64,000 bases of DNA from CADEEN01 sp963706685 (GTDB lineage: Bacteria > Pseudomonadota > Gammaproteobacteria > Burkholderiales > Burkholderiaceae_C): NCBI GenBank assembly GCA_963706685.1, contig CAVPMY010000002.1:124001-188000 (forward strand), in the 5' to 3' direction. Positions 22,040 through 29,820 of the stretch are shown piece after piece (the stretch's first letter is position 1; each line of letters begins with the position of its first letter). A program made the position numbers and the translations under genes. Below the pieces are notes generated by a model. It had not been told where the DNA came from, made no database searches, and saw only the letters and a list, made by a program, of their open reading frames with translations.

Positions 22040-22635
22040 AAGGCAAGCAATCGGCATCTGGCGCGCCGACCGCACGCGACATTTGGCGGCGCAGCCAGCC
22101 GACGCGCACGCGGTGGCTGCACTGGTCGCGCCTGCATCTCGGTTGGCCTGCGCTCGCGGGCTGCATGATGCTCGCGGGCGCCGCCGCATGCTGGGGGCTG
22201 TGGTGGCCGCAGGTGCTGCGCGAGCAGGCTGCATTGGCGGCGCGCGAACGGGCCCTGGCGGCAGCACCGCGCGCGCCGCTCGATGCCTTGACGCAGCGCG
22301 CGCTGGAAACCTTGTCGCCCGATGACATGCCGCCGCTGCGGCAGCGTGGCAGCGATCTCGAGGCACTGGTCGGTGCGGCGAAGCGCCACGGTCTGACGCT
22401 GGAGCGTGCCGACTATTCGGCGGGCTCTCCGCTGGGCGGGCGCCTGGAGCGGGTCGAAGCTGCGCTGCCGCTGACAGGCACCTACGCCCAGCTGCGGCCG
22501 TTCATCGCGACCGTGCTGAACGAGCTGCCGCACGCGGCACTCGACAGCCTGCAGATGGAGCGGCAGAACTCGCATGCCGCGCAGCTGCAGGTCCAGGCGA
22601 AGTGGGTGCTGTTCTATCGCGAGGACGCGCGATGA
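22036..22635 (+). CDS. PilO/MshJ-like inner-membrane assembly protein
   Basis: A 199-residue bitopic protein. A basic N-terminus is followed by a membrane helix (LAGCMMLAGAAACWGLWWP), a coiled-coil (REQAALAARERALAA) and a ferredoxin-like domain including LEALVGAAKRHGLTLERADYS and the PilO-typical LPLTGTYAQLRPFIATVLNELPHAALDSL. It would pair with the PilN-like protein to align the pseudopilus platform with the secretin. It overlaps both neighbours by ATGA. Confidence 0.8.
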   Translation: MKGKQSASGAPTARDIWRRSQPTRTRWLHWSRLHLGWPALAGCMMLAGAAACWGLWWPQVLREQAALAARERALAAAPRAPLDALTQRALETLSPDDMPPLRQRGSDLEALVGAAKRHGLTLERADYSAGSPLGGRLERVEAALPLTGTYAQLRPFIATVLNELPHAALDSLQMERQNSHAAQLQVQAKWVLFYREDAR

Positions 22636-23186
22636 CGCGCAAGCCCGTGCTGCTGGGTACGGCCGCGGTCGTCGGGCTGTGGTCGACCTGGATCGCCATG
22701 CAGCCGCGCACCGCGACCGAAGGTGCAGTCGTCGCCGCGGCGGTGCTGCGTGCGCCCGCGCCTCGACCGGCGCCGGCCTCGGGCGTCGTCGTTGGCAGGA
22801 GCGTGGCACCGGCGGCGGTCGCGGCCAGCTCGCAGGCCCGGCTGGCGGCGCAGAGCCAGGCCGACGCGTTTGCCGCGCGCAACTGGGTGCCCCCGCCGCC
22901 ACCTCCGCCACCGGTACCGCCAGCGCCGCCACCCCCACCACCACCCGCGCCGGCGCCGCCGCCAGCGCCCGTCCTGCCGTACCGCTTCATCGGATTGCTC
23001 GACGAGGGCCGCGGCAAGCCGATGCGCGTGTTCCTGTCGCTGGGCGACAAGCTGCTGGTGGCCGGCGTCGGCGACCAGCTCGACGGCGGCTTCACGCTGG
23101 TCAACATCTCCGGGCAGGAACTCGTGTTCAACCACCCGCGCACCAACACCGCCCTGAGGTTGGCGCTGCCGCAAGAACGATCATGA
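22632..23186 (+). CDS. PilP/GspC-like proline-rich periplasmic linker
   Basis: A 184-residue protein: N-terminal membrane anchor (LLGTAAVVGLWSTWIAM), an Ala-rich stretch, a striking proline run (residues about 87-115, mostly PPPPP/APAPPP) and a small C-terminal beta domain (YRFIGLLDEGRGKPMRVFLSLGDKLLVAGVGDQLDGGF). That domain matches the homology region of PilP/GspC/MshK, which contacts the secretin. The proline run would form a rigid arm across the periplasm and is unusually long. It overlaps PilO-like and secretin genes by ATGA. Confidence 0.75.
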   Translation: MTRKPVLLGTAAVVGLWSTWIAMQPRTATEGAVVAAAVLRAPAPRPAPASGVVVGRSVAPAAVAASSQARLAAQSQADAFAARNWVPPPPPPPPVPPAPPPPPPPAPAPPPAPVLPYRFIGLLDEGRGKPMRVFLSLGDKLLVAGVGDQLDGGFTLVNISGQELVFNHPRTNTALRLALPQERS

Positions 23187-25258
23187 TCAAGCACGCCACG
23201 ACGTCCCCGTGCACCCGGCAGTTGGCTGCCTTGGTGCTGACCGTGTTGCTGAGCGGCTGCGCTGCCCAGAAGCTGCACGACGAGGGCCTGCGCCAAGTCC
23301 AGCAGGGTCAGGTCGCCAGCGGTCTGCAGACACTGCGCCAGGCCTCCGAGATGGAGCCGTCCAATGCGCGCTACCGCATCGACTACCTGACGCAACGCAC
23401 GCTGGCCACGCAGGGGCTGCTCGAAAGGGCCGACGCGGCGCGCAACGCCGGCCGCCTGGACGAGGCGACGCAGTTGTATCGCGAGGCGACGCTGCTGGAC
23501 GCCGGCAACGAGCGCGCGCTGCGCGGCATGCAGCTGGTCGCCGACCAGCGCCGTGCCGACGTGGTGATCGCGCAGGCCGATCGCGCAATCGCCTCCGGCC
23601 AGCTCGCGACCGCACACGACCTGCTGCGTCAAGCCGCCAAGAACCTGCGCGACAACCCGAGCCTGGCTGCGCGGCTGCGCGTCGTCGAGGAGCGCGTCGA
23701 GGCCGACCGCGCCGCCCGCGAGCGCGAACAGGCGGCGAAGAGCGCATTCCGCCGCCCGGTGACCCTGCAGTTCCGCGATGCCAACCTGAAGATGGTGTTC
23801 GAAGCGCTGTCACGCACGTCGAACGTGAACATCATCCTCGACCGCGACGTGAAGAGCGACCTGAAGACCACGATCTATGTCAAGGACGCGTCGGTCGAGG
23901 ACACGATCGACCTGATCCTGCTGCAGAACCAGCTCGAGAAGCGGGTCCTCAACAGCAACACGATGTTCGTCTATCAGGCCACCGCGTCGAAGCTCAAGGA
24001 GTACAGCGAACTCAAGGTCAAGACATTCCAGGTCAGCAACATCGAAGCGGCGCACATGGCCAACATCATCAAGTCGCTGCTCAAGACCCGGGACGTCGTC
24101 ACCGACGCGCGCACCAACACGCTGGTGATGCGCGACACCGCCGACGCGATCGCCGTGGCCGAAAAGCTGGTGGCGGCCAACGACGCGCCCGACCCCGAGG
24201 TGATGCTCGAAGTGCAGGTGCTCGAGGTCTCGACCGACCGGCTGTCCAACCTGGGCATCAAGTGGCCGGACACCTTCGCCATCGCCACACCCGAGACGGT
24301 CGACACCTGGGGCGAGTTGCGTGCACTGAGGCGCGGTGACCTGGTGACGACCCCGCTGTCGGTGGCGCTGAACCTGATGCTGCAGGACACCGATACCAAC
24401 ATCCTGGCGAGCCCGCGGATCCGCGCGCGCAACAAGGAGAAGGCGCGCATCCTGGTGGGCGACAAGGTGCCCGTCATCACCAACCTGCTGACGCCGCAGC
24501 AGGCGGGACAGACCTCGGTGATCACCGGTTCCATCCAGTACGTCGAGGTGGGCATCAAGCTCGAGGTCGAGCCGCAGGTCTACCTCGACGGCGATGTCGG
24601 CATCAAGGTGAACCTCGAGGTCAGCAACATCGTCAAGGAGGTGATCACCGCGTCTGGTCAGGCCTACCAGATCGGCACGCGAAGCGCGCAGACCTCGCTG
24701 CGCCTGCGCGACGGCGAAACGCAAGTGCTGGCCGGACTGATCACCGACGAGGACCGCAGCACCGCGAGCAAGGTCCCGGGGCTCGGCCAGGTGCCGATCG
24801 CCGGGCGGCTGTTCTCGTCGACCAACGGCACGGCGAACAAGAGAGAGATCGTGCTATCGATCACACCGCGCATCTTGCGCCCGCAGACCCTGCCCGAGGC
24901 GCGCTCCGGCGAAGTCTGGTCGGGCACCGAGACGCTGGTGCGCGACAGGCCGTTGCGGCTGGAGCCGATCGGCGCGGCCAGTGGCGGCAGCACCACCAGC
25001 CCGCCCGCGAGCCCGGGCAGTTCGACTGCCCCGAGCGCCGAACCGGCTGCGGGCGCGAGCGCCGCCGCAGGCACGACGCGGCCGCGGGTCGTCACCCAGC
25101 GCCGACCCGGCCCCCCCTTGGCCCCGCCCGGCGGCGCCCCCGCGTCGGCAGCGCCAGACACGTTGCCCGGTGCCACGCCAGCGGCCGCGCAATCACCGGC
25201 GCCCGACGTACCGCCTGGCAACGCGCCGCCAGACCAACCTCAGGCCGAGAACAACTGA
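23183..25258 (+). CDS. gspD: Secretin GspD/MshL-like outer-membrane channel
   Basis: A 691-residue secretin. It is a lipoprotein (lipobox LLSGC, Cys26), which may replace a pilotin. Residues about 30-180 form TPR-like helical repeats, unlike classical GspD. Then come an N0-type domain starting VTLQFRDANLKMVFEALSRTSNVNIILD, an N1-like domain (VKTFQVSNIEAAHMANIIKSLL) and the secretin beta-barrel domain ending GLGQVPIAGRLFSSTNGTANKREIVLSITPRI. The C-terminal 115 residues are a Pro/Ala/Ser-rich tail of unknown role. TPR plus secretin is typical of MSHA and Oxp-like machines rather than the Xcp system. Confidence 0.92.
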   Translation: MIKHATTSPCTRQLAALVLTVLLSGCAAQKLHDEGLRQVQQGQVASGLQTLRQASEMEPSNARYRIDYLTQRTLATQGLLERADAARNAGRLDEATQLYREATLLDAGNERALRGMQLVADQRRADVVIAQADRAIASGQLATAHDLLRQAAKNLRDNPSLAARLRVVEERVEADRAAREREQAAKSAFRRPVTLQFRDANLKMVFEALSRTSNVNIILDRDVKSDLKTTIYVKDASVEDTIDLILLQNQLEKRVLNSNTMFVYQATASKLKEYSELKVKTFQVSNIEAAHMANIIKSLLKTRDVVTDARTNTLVMRDTADAIAVAEKLVAANDAPDPEVMLEVQVLEVSTDRLSNLGIKWPDTFAIATPETVDTWGELRALRRGDLVTTPLSVALNLMLQDTDTNILASPRIRARNKEKARILVGDKVPVITNLLTPQQAGQTSVITGSIQYVEVGIKLEVEPQVYLDGDVGIKVNLEVSNIVKEVITASGQAYQIGTRSAQTSLRLRDGETQVLAGLITDEDRSTASKVPGLGQVPIAGRLFSSTNGTANKREIVLSITPRILRPQTLPEARSGEVWSGTETLVRDRPLRLEPIGAASGGSTTSPPASPGSSTAPSAEPAAGASAAAGTTRPRVVTQRRPGPPLAPPGGAPASAAPDTLPGATPAAAQSPAPDVPPGNAPPDQPQAENN

Positions 25259-25271
25259 CGTGGTGACAACC

Positions 25272-25748
25272 ATGCGACTGACCGCACGCGGGTTCACGCT
25301 GATCGAGCTGGTGGTGACGCTTGCGCTGCTCGGCGTGCTGGCGATGCTGGCCGCGCCGATGGCCGAATCGGCGGTCCAGCGCAGCCGCGAACAGGCGCTG
25401 CGCGAGGCGCTGCGCGAGATCCGCAGCGCCATCGACCAGTACCGCATCGCTGTCGAGCAGGGTCGGATCGCGCGCCGGGCCGGCGAGTCGGGATACCCGC
25501 CCAACCTCGACGTGCTGGTCAGCGGCGTGCCCGACGCGCGCGACGTGAAGGGCGCACGCATCTACTTCCTGCGCCGCCTGCCCCGCGATCCATTCTTCCG
25601 CGACGTGCAGGCCCCCGCAGCGGCGACCTGGGCGATGCGCAGCTACGCCAGCCCGCCGGACGATCCGCGCGAAGGCGACGACGTGTTCGACGTCCATTCG
25701 ACTGCCGCAGGCAACGGCATGGATGGCGTCCCCTACAGTGAGTGGTGA
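25272..25748 (+). CDS. Minor pseudopilin 1
   Basis: A 158-residue pseudopilin. The short basic leader MRLTARG is followed by the cleavage site G|FTLIE with Glu at +5 and a hydrophobic helix. The globular part contains REIRSAIDQYRIAVEQGRI, a proline-bounded loop (GYPPNLDVLVSGV) and FLRRLPRDPFF, as in the GspG/PulG superfamily. ATG 25272 is chosen over the in-frame GTG 12 bases upstream because the leader is then of normal length. Only 4 bases separate it from the next pseudopilin. Confidence 0.85.
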   Translation: MRLTARGFTLIELVVTLALLGVLAMLAAPMAESAVQRSREQALREALREIRSAIDQYRIAVEQGRIARRAGESGYPPNLDVLVSGVPDARDVKGARIYFLRRLPRDPFFRDVQAPAAATWAMRSYASPPDDPREGDDVFDVHSTAAGNGMDGVPYSEW

Positions 25749-25752
25749 ACGC

Positions 25753-26262
25753 ATGAACCGCCCGCCGCAACGCCAGCGCCCGCGCGGCTTCACGCTGCTC
25801 GAACTGGTGATCGTGATGTCAATGATCGGCCTGCTGTTGTCGATCGCGCTGCCGCAGTACATGGCCGTGCTCGAGCGAGGGCGCTTGCAGGCCCAGCAGA
25901 GCAGCCTGGCGACGATGCGCGAAGCGATCGACAAGTTCTACGGTGACCGCGGACGTTACCCCGACACGCTGGAAGATTTGGTCACGCAGCGCTACCTGCG
26001 TGCGATTCCGAACGATCCGTTGACCGACGCGCCGGACTGGTTGGCAATCGCCCCGTCCGAGCCGGACAAGGGCGGTGTGATCGACGTGCAGAGCGCCGCA
26101 GCGGAACGTACCAGCCATGCGAGCGTGCGGCCGGCCGACGGCGTCACGCCCGAAGAGCCTGCCGACCCCATCACGGTCGAACAGATGCGTGAAGTCGACA
26201 TCGACACGCCAGAGAGCGCCGCCGATGTGCGGCCGGCGCAGGTGCAGGGAGGCGAGCGATGA
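25753..26262 (+). CDS. Minor pseudopilin 2
   Basis: A 169-residue pseudopilin with leader MNRPPQRQRPRG, cleavage site G|FTLLE and Glu at +5. The body carries MREAIDKFYGDRGRYPDTLEDLV and YLRAIPNDPLTDAPDW, the usual GspG-like core in which the YP and NDP elements frame the calcium or disulfide region. An acidic C-terminal tail of about 45 residues (VTPEEPADPITVEQMREVD...) is extra to the family. It overlaps the next gene's start by 4 bases. Confidence 0.85.
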   Translation: MNRPPQRQRPRGFTLLELVIVMSMIGLLLSIALPQYMAVLERGRLQAQQSSLATMREAIDKFYGDRGRYPDTLEDLVTQRYLRAIPNDPLTDAPDWLAIAPSEPDKGGVIDVQSAAAERTSHASVRPADGVTPEEPADPITVEQMREVDIDTPESAADVRPAQVQGGER

Positions 26263-26762
26263 ACACGTCGTCGCGGCCCTCGCGTGGCGTAATGCTAATC
26301 GGGCTGATGGTGCTGCTGGCCCTGTCTGCGCTGGCGCTGTTGCAATTCGGCGAGTCCGCCGCGACGACGCGCCAGCGCGAACGAGAGACGCAACTGCTCT
26401 GGGTCGGGCAGCAATACCGCGCAGCACTGGAGTCGTACTGGCGCGCGACGCCGGGCCATGTCAAGCAGATGCCGTTGGCGCTGGAGGATCTGGTGCACGA
26501 CCCGCGATTTCCCAACCCGGTGCGGCACCTGCGCAAGCTCTACGCCGACCCGCTGCAACCGGAGGTGCCCTGGGGCCTGGTGCGGAGAGGAAACCAGATC
26601 CTGGGCGTTCACAGCCAGTCAGGCGCGGCGCCTCTGCGCCGCACCGGCTTCGCGACGGACCTCGAATCGTTCGAGGGCGCCGCGCAGTACACCGACTGGC
26701 GATTCCTCTTCGTCCCGCGAATCGTCCAGGGCACCGCTCCCGCCCAGACCGTCAAACCATGA
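26259..26762 (+). CDS. Divergent minor pseudopilin lacking Glu5
   Basis: A 167-residue protein with a pseudopilin-like N-terminus: basic leader (MNTSSRPSRG), then VMLIGLMVLLALSALALL. Position +5 is Gly, not Glu. Loss of Glu5 is a known trait of GspK, the tip pseudopilin, so this may cap the pseudopilus, although the long GspK globular domain is missing. The body has RAALESYWRATPG, LEDLVHDPRFPNPVRHLRKLY and a DWRFLF ending as in other PulG relatives. It ends in an ATGA overlap with the NarL-type regulator. Confidence 0.75.
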   Translation: MNTSSRPSRGVMLIGLMVLLALSALALLQFGESAATTRQRERETQLLWVGQQYRAALESYWRATPGHVKQMPLALEDLVHDPRFPNPVRHLRKLYADPLQPEVPWGLVRRGNQILGVHSQSGAAPLRRTGFATDLESFEGAAQYTDWRFLFVPRIVQGTAPAQTVKP

Positions 26763-27460
26763 ACTACCGCATCCTCGTTGCCGAAAGACACCCGCTGCTG
26801 CGCCACGGCCTAAAGGCGTTGCTGGCGACCAATGGTGACTACCAGGTCGTCGATGAAGCCGCCGACAGCCGCGACGCCGTGGCCAAGGCACTGCGGCTGC
26901 AGCCCGACCTGCTCGTGTTGGACCTGTCGTTGCCGGGGGCCAGCGGCATCGACACGGCGACCCAGATCCACCGCCGGCTGCCTGCGCTGAGGATCCTCGC
27001 ACTGAGCGACTTTGACACCGAGATGCATGTCAGCGACGCGATGCGCGCCGGCTGCACCGGCTGCGTCAAGAAAGACTGCGCGTCTGAGGAGATGCTGCTC
27101 GCGGTCAAGACGGTGCTGGGCGGACGGCGCTTCCTCGGACAGGACCTCGCCGGCCTACTGCTCGACGGCATGCTGCACGGGGCAAGGCTGCACGAAACCC
27201 AGCCTTGGGAACGGCTGTCCAGTCGCGAGCGGACGATCTTCAAGCTGATCGCCGAGGGCGGCACCAACCGCACGACAGCGGCCTACTTGAACCTCAGCGC
27301 CAAGACGGTCGAGAAACACCGCGCGAACCTGATGCGCAAGCTGAGCCTGAAATCGGCGGTGGAACTGGCGCTGCTCGCGGTCGACCTTGGTCTGGTGCAG
27401 CGACCGAAGTTGCCGGCGCGCACCCAGGGATCGGTACTGGAGTCGGGTTTGACCGGCTAG
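26759..27460 (+). CDS. NarL/FixJ-family response regulator, last gene of the secretion operon
   Basis: A 233-residue regulator with an N-terminal receiver (phospho-acceptor Asp in LLVLDLSLPG; Lys in CVKKD) and a C-terminal LuxR helix-turn-helix (LSSRERTIFKLIAEGGTNRTTAAYLNLSAKTVEKHRANLMRKL, cited in part). The acidic pocket is altered: ERHP stands where most have DDHP. No cognate NarX-like kinase is in the window. It overlaps the last pseudopilin by ATGA, so secretion genes and regulator are made together, suggesting feedback on this operon or on the convergent oxidase operon. Confidence 0.9.
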   Translation: MNYRILVAERHPLLRHGLKALLATNGDYQVVDEAADSRDAVAKALRLQPDLLVLDLSLPGASGIDTATQIHRRLPALRILALSDFDTEMHVSDAMRAGCTGCVKKDCASEEMLLAVKTVLGGRRFLGQDLAGLLLDGMLHGARLHETQPWERLSSRERTIFKLIAEGGTNRTTAAYLNLSAKTVEKHRANLMRKLSLKSAVELALLAVDLGLVQRPKLPARTQGSVLESGLTG

Positions 27461-27467
27461 GTCGTGT

Positions 27468-27553
27468 AAACACAAGCGAAGTCCATCGGCAGTCAACACG
27501 AAGCTGATGAAACCGATGAACATCACGTCGAGCTTCTCGAAGCGCGAGTTCAC
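27468..27553 (-). mobile_element. 3' relic of an IS5-type transposase
   Basis: The minus strand encodes SRFEKLDVMFIGFISF followed by VLTADGLRL, the usual extreme C-terminus of IS5-group transposases. Nothing else of the element remains, and no inverted repeat is seen. It lies exactly at the convergence point of the secretion and oxidase operons. Confidence 0.6.
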
Positions 27554-27574
27554 ACGCCCTGGGCGTCGGACCGG

Positions 27575-28195
27575 TCATCCCTCGGCCGGCAGCGAGTCGA
27601 ACAACGCGAGCACCTGGTCCGGCGTGGGAAAGCCTTCGACGCGCACCCATGGTGCGCGAGCCGACTTGCGCAGCAGCAGCACCGGTGCATGCGCGCTCTT
27701 GTTGCCGCGGTAGACCTCGAAGTGTTTCTGGATACGCAGCAGGTCGTTGAAGCTGCCGGTGTAGAACTGCCACCCGTCTTGCACCGCGAAGCGCCGGGAG
27801 AACTTGCGCAGCTGTTCCGGCGTGTCGTTGTCCGGGTCGATGGTGATGCTGGCCAACTGCAGTCGTTGTCCACGCGCATGCATCGTGCGCTGCACCTGGG
27901 CCAGCACGGCGGTCTGCGCCGAACATGACGACGAACAGGTGGTGAAGACGAAGTTCAGGACCAGCGGCACCGAGTTGGCCAGCTCCGCGTCGAGCTGGCG
28001 GTGCTGACCGTTCATTGTCTGCAGCGGCAGCTTCGGCAACGCTGCCAACGTGGGCCGCGACACCTGCACCGCGTCGGCCGCGAACGCAGCGCCGAACCAG
28101 GGCGCACAGCAGATGCCCACGGCACGCGACAGCCAAGCGCGGCGCGTCGGCCACCCGCTCGGGCTGCGCACGGCACGGCTGCGCTTCAGCGTCAT
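27575..28195 (-). CDS. SCO1/SenC-family copper chaperone
   Basis: A 206-residue periplasmic thioredoxin-fold protein. A signal segment ending GAAFA|AD is followed by the SCO core: PLVLNFVFTTCSSSC with the CxxxC copper ligands (Cys87, Cys91), SITIDPDNDTPEQL and a His (His169) in the position of the third copper ligand. SCO proteins load copper or reduce Cys-Cu sites in cytochrome oxidases. Here it is the last gene of the oxidase operon, overlapping the cytochrome gene by 4 bases, so metallation of the multicopper proteins is the likely job. Confidence 0.9.
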   Translation of the reverse strand: MTLKRSRAVRSPSGWPTRRAWLSRAVGICCAPWFGAAFAADAVQVSRPTLAALPKLPLQTMNGQHRQLDAELANSVPLVLNFVFTTCSSSCSAQTAVLAQVQRTMHARGQRLQLASITIDPDNDTPEQLRKFSRRFAVQDGWQFYTGSFNDLLRIQKHFEVYRGNKSAHAPVLLLRKSARAPWVRVEGFPTPDQVLALFDSLPAEG

Positions 28196-29820
28196 GGCAC
28201 GATCCAGTCAGTCTGCGCTCTCAGCCCGGCGCCGACGAAGCGGGCGACATAGGCGCCCTTGGACGCGAACCGCTGCCCGGGGCCCAGGCCGATGCGCGGA
28301 TAGGCGCCAGTGGCGAGGGACCGATCCGCGCCGTGCTCGATGCGCTCGATCAAGTACTCGCGCGAGTAGTTGTTCGCCATGTGGATGACCGTCTCGTTGA
28401 CGATGGTCGACGCGAAGTACGTGTTGACCTGCGTGCGCCAGTCGCCGGCGGCCATTCCCCGCGACTTCATCCAGTGCTGGACCCGATCGACGCGCCGCCC
28501 GTCGGCGGCCGGCAACGCGAAGGGCCAGATGATCGACAAGCGCGGGTCGACTGCCGGCGACTCGAGCGGATGTGGCTCGCCGATCAGCGTGCCCGAGGCC
28601 AGCAGCGGCCCGTCACCGACCGCCGTCAGCTTGTCCAGCCGGGCCAGATCCGCGCGATCGAGCCACAGGATCCAGGCCGCGGATTCGTCGGCCGGCAGCG
28701 CGGCTTCGAGCGCATCGCCCGGCTGCAAACGCGTCTCCAGCAGCTGGCCGCCGCCCTGCTGTTGCCAGGCGGCCGCGAACGCTCGCGCACCGGCGGCGGC
28801 ACGGTGCTCGTCGTTGCGCCACACCTGGCGCACGCGTCCCGTCCAGCCGCGGCCGGCCAGGTGGGCGGCCATCACCTCGGCCTCGAGCAGCACGCCACGC
28901 GACAGGTACAAGGTGTAGGCACCCGCCTCGGCCCGCCCGGGAACGTCGACATTGGGAAACAGGCAGGGCAGTTCATTGCCTTCGCAGAAGTCGTGCACCG
29001 GCTGCCATCGACCACCAGCACCGCTGAGCACCGCGAACACCGGTTGCGTGCGATAGCGCTCTTCCAACTGCGCGGCCCACGTGTCGGGCTCGCCGGTCAG
29101 CTCCCAGACATGCAGCGTCCACCTGCGCCAATCGACGTGCATGCTCTCGACGCCAGCGCGTTTGCGGTGCTGTTCCGAACGCGTGCCGGCGTTGCGCGTG
29201 TCGACCAGCGCGCCGAGCATCTGCAGCGTCGCATCGCGCACCTTCGGCTCGGCGTCGGGCGCGATGATGGTCGCGAAGTGAATCTCGTCGTCGGTCACCC
29301 CGGGCGCCGGACGCAGTGCGAGTTCGGACAGGTAGGCCTGCAGCGCCGAGATCGAGTCGTCGTCGAGCATGTAGCGCGGCATCAGCGCGCTCAGTTCACG
29401 GCCGTCCGCCGAGCGACCGTCGCGCAGCGCGCGCGCGAAGGCCTCTTGCGTGTATTGCAACTGACGCACCTTGACCCCGTGCGGCCTGGCGTAGCGGCGG
29501 GTGTTGGCCTGGCCGGCGAAGAACCCGGGTACGGTCAGCGGCCGGATCACGAACGGCCCTTCGGCCACCCCCAGCCCGCTGCGGCGGTGGCAACCCACGC
29601 AGGCGGCCTGCAGTCCGCGCACCGGCGCCGACCCCGCGACATGCCCTTCCAGCGCCTGGCCAGAAGGCAGCACGCCTTCGAGGTAGAGGCGCTTGCCCAC
29701 CGCCATCAGCGCGCCGTCGTCGGCCGGCAGTGCGGGGCTCGCGCTGCATGCGACAAGCAGCGTCAGCAGCCTCATCCAGCGACGCCGGGCAAACCCTTTT
29801 GATGACACCGGGTCAGGCAT
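28192..29820 (-). CDS. Cytochrome c fused to a periplasmic-binding-protein-like domain
   Basis: A 542-residue exported protein. The N-terminal signal (MRLLTLLVACSASPALPA) is followed by a monohaem c-type domain with CVGCH (Cys74, Cys77, His78) and a candidate axial Met in SALMPRYMLDDD, flanked by the mono-haem cytochrome elements RDGRSADG and ISALQAYLSEL. Residues about 165-540 look like an ABC-type branched-chain/Leu-binding fold (IIAPDAEPKVRDATLQMLGALVDTRN; SGTLIGEPHPLES) but no transporter is nearby. It probably takes electrons from the oxidase, or senses redox state through the ligand domain. It starts at the TGATG junction with the subtilase. Confidence 0.8.
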   Translation of the reverse strand: MPDPVSSKGFARRRWMRLLTLLVACSASPALPADDGALMAVGKRLYLEGVLPSGQALEGHVAGSAPVRGLQAACVGCHRRSGLGVAEGPFVIRPLTVPGFFAGQANTRRYARPHGVKVRQLQYTQEAFARALRDGRSADGRELSALMPRYMLDDDSISALQAYLSELALRPAPGVTDDEIHFATIIAPDAEPKVRDATLQMLGALVDTRNAGTRSEQHRKRAGVESMHVDWRRWTLHVWELTGEPDTWAAQLEERYRTQPVFAVLSGAGGRWQPVHDFCEGNELPCLFPNVDVPGRAEAGAYTLYLSRGVLLEAEVMAAHLAGRGWTGRVRQVWRNDEHRAAAGARAFAAAWQQQGGGQLLETRLQPGDALEAALPADESAAWILWLDRADLARLDKLTAVGDGPLLASGTLIGEPHPLESPAVDPRLSIIWPFALPAADGRRVDRVQHWMKSRGMAAGDWRTQVNTYFASTIVNETVIHMANNYSREYLIERIEHGADRSLATGAYPRIGLGPGQRFASKGAYVARFVGAGLRAQTDWIVP

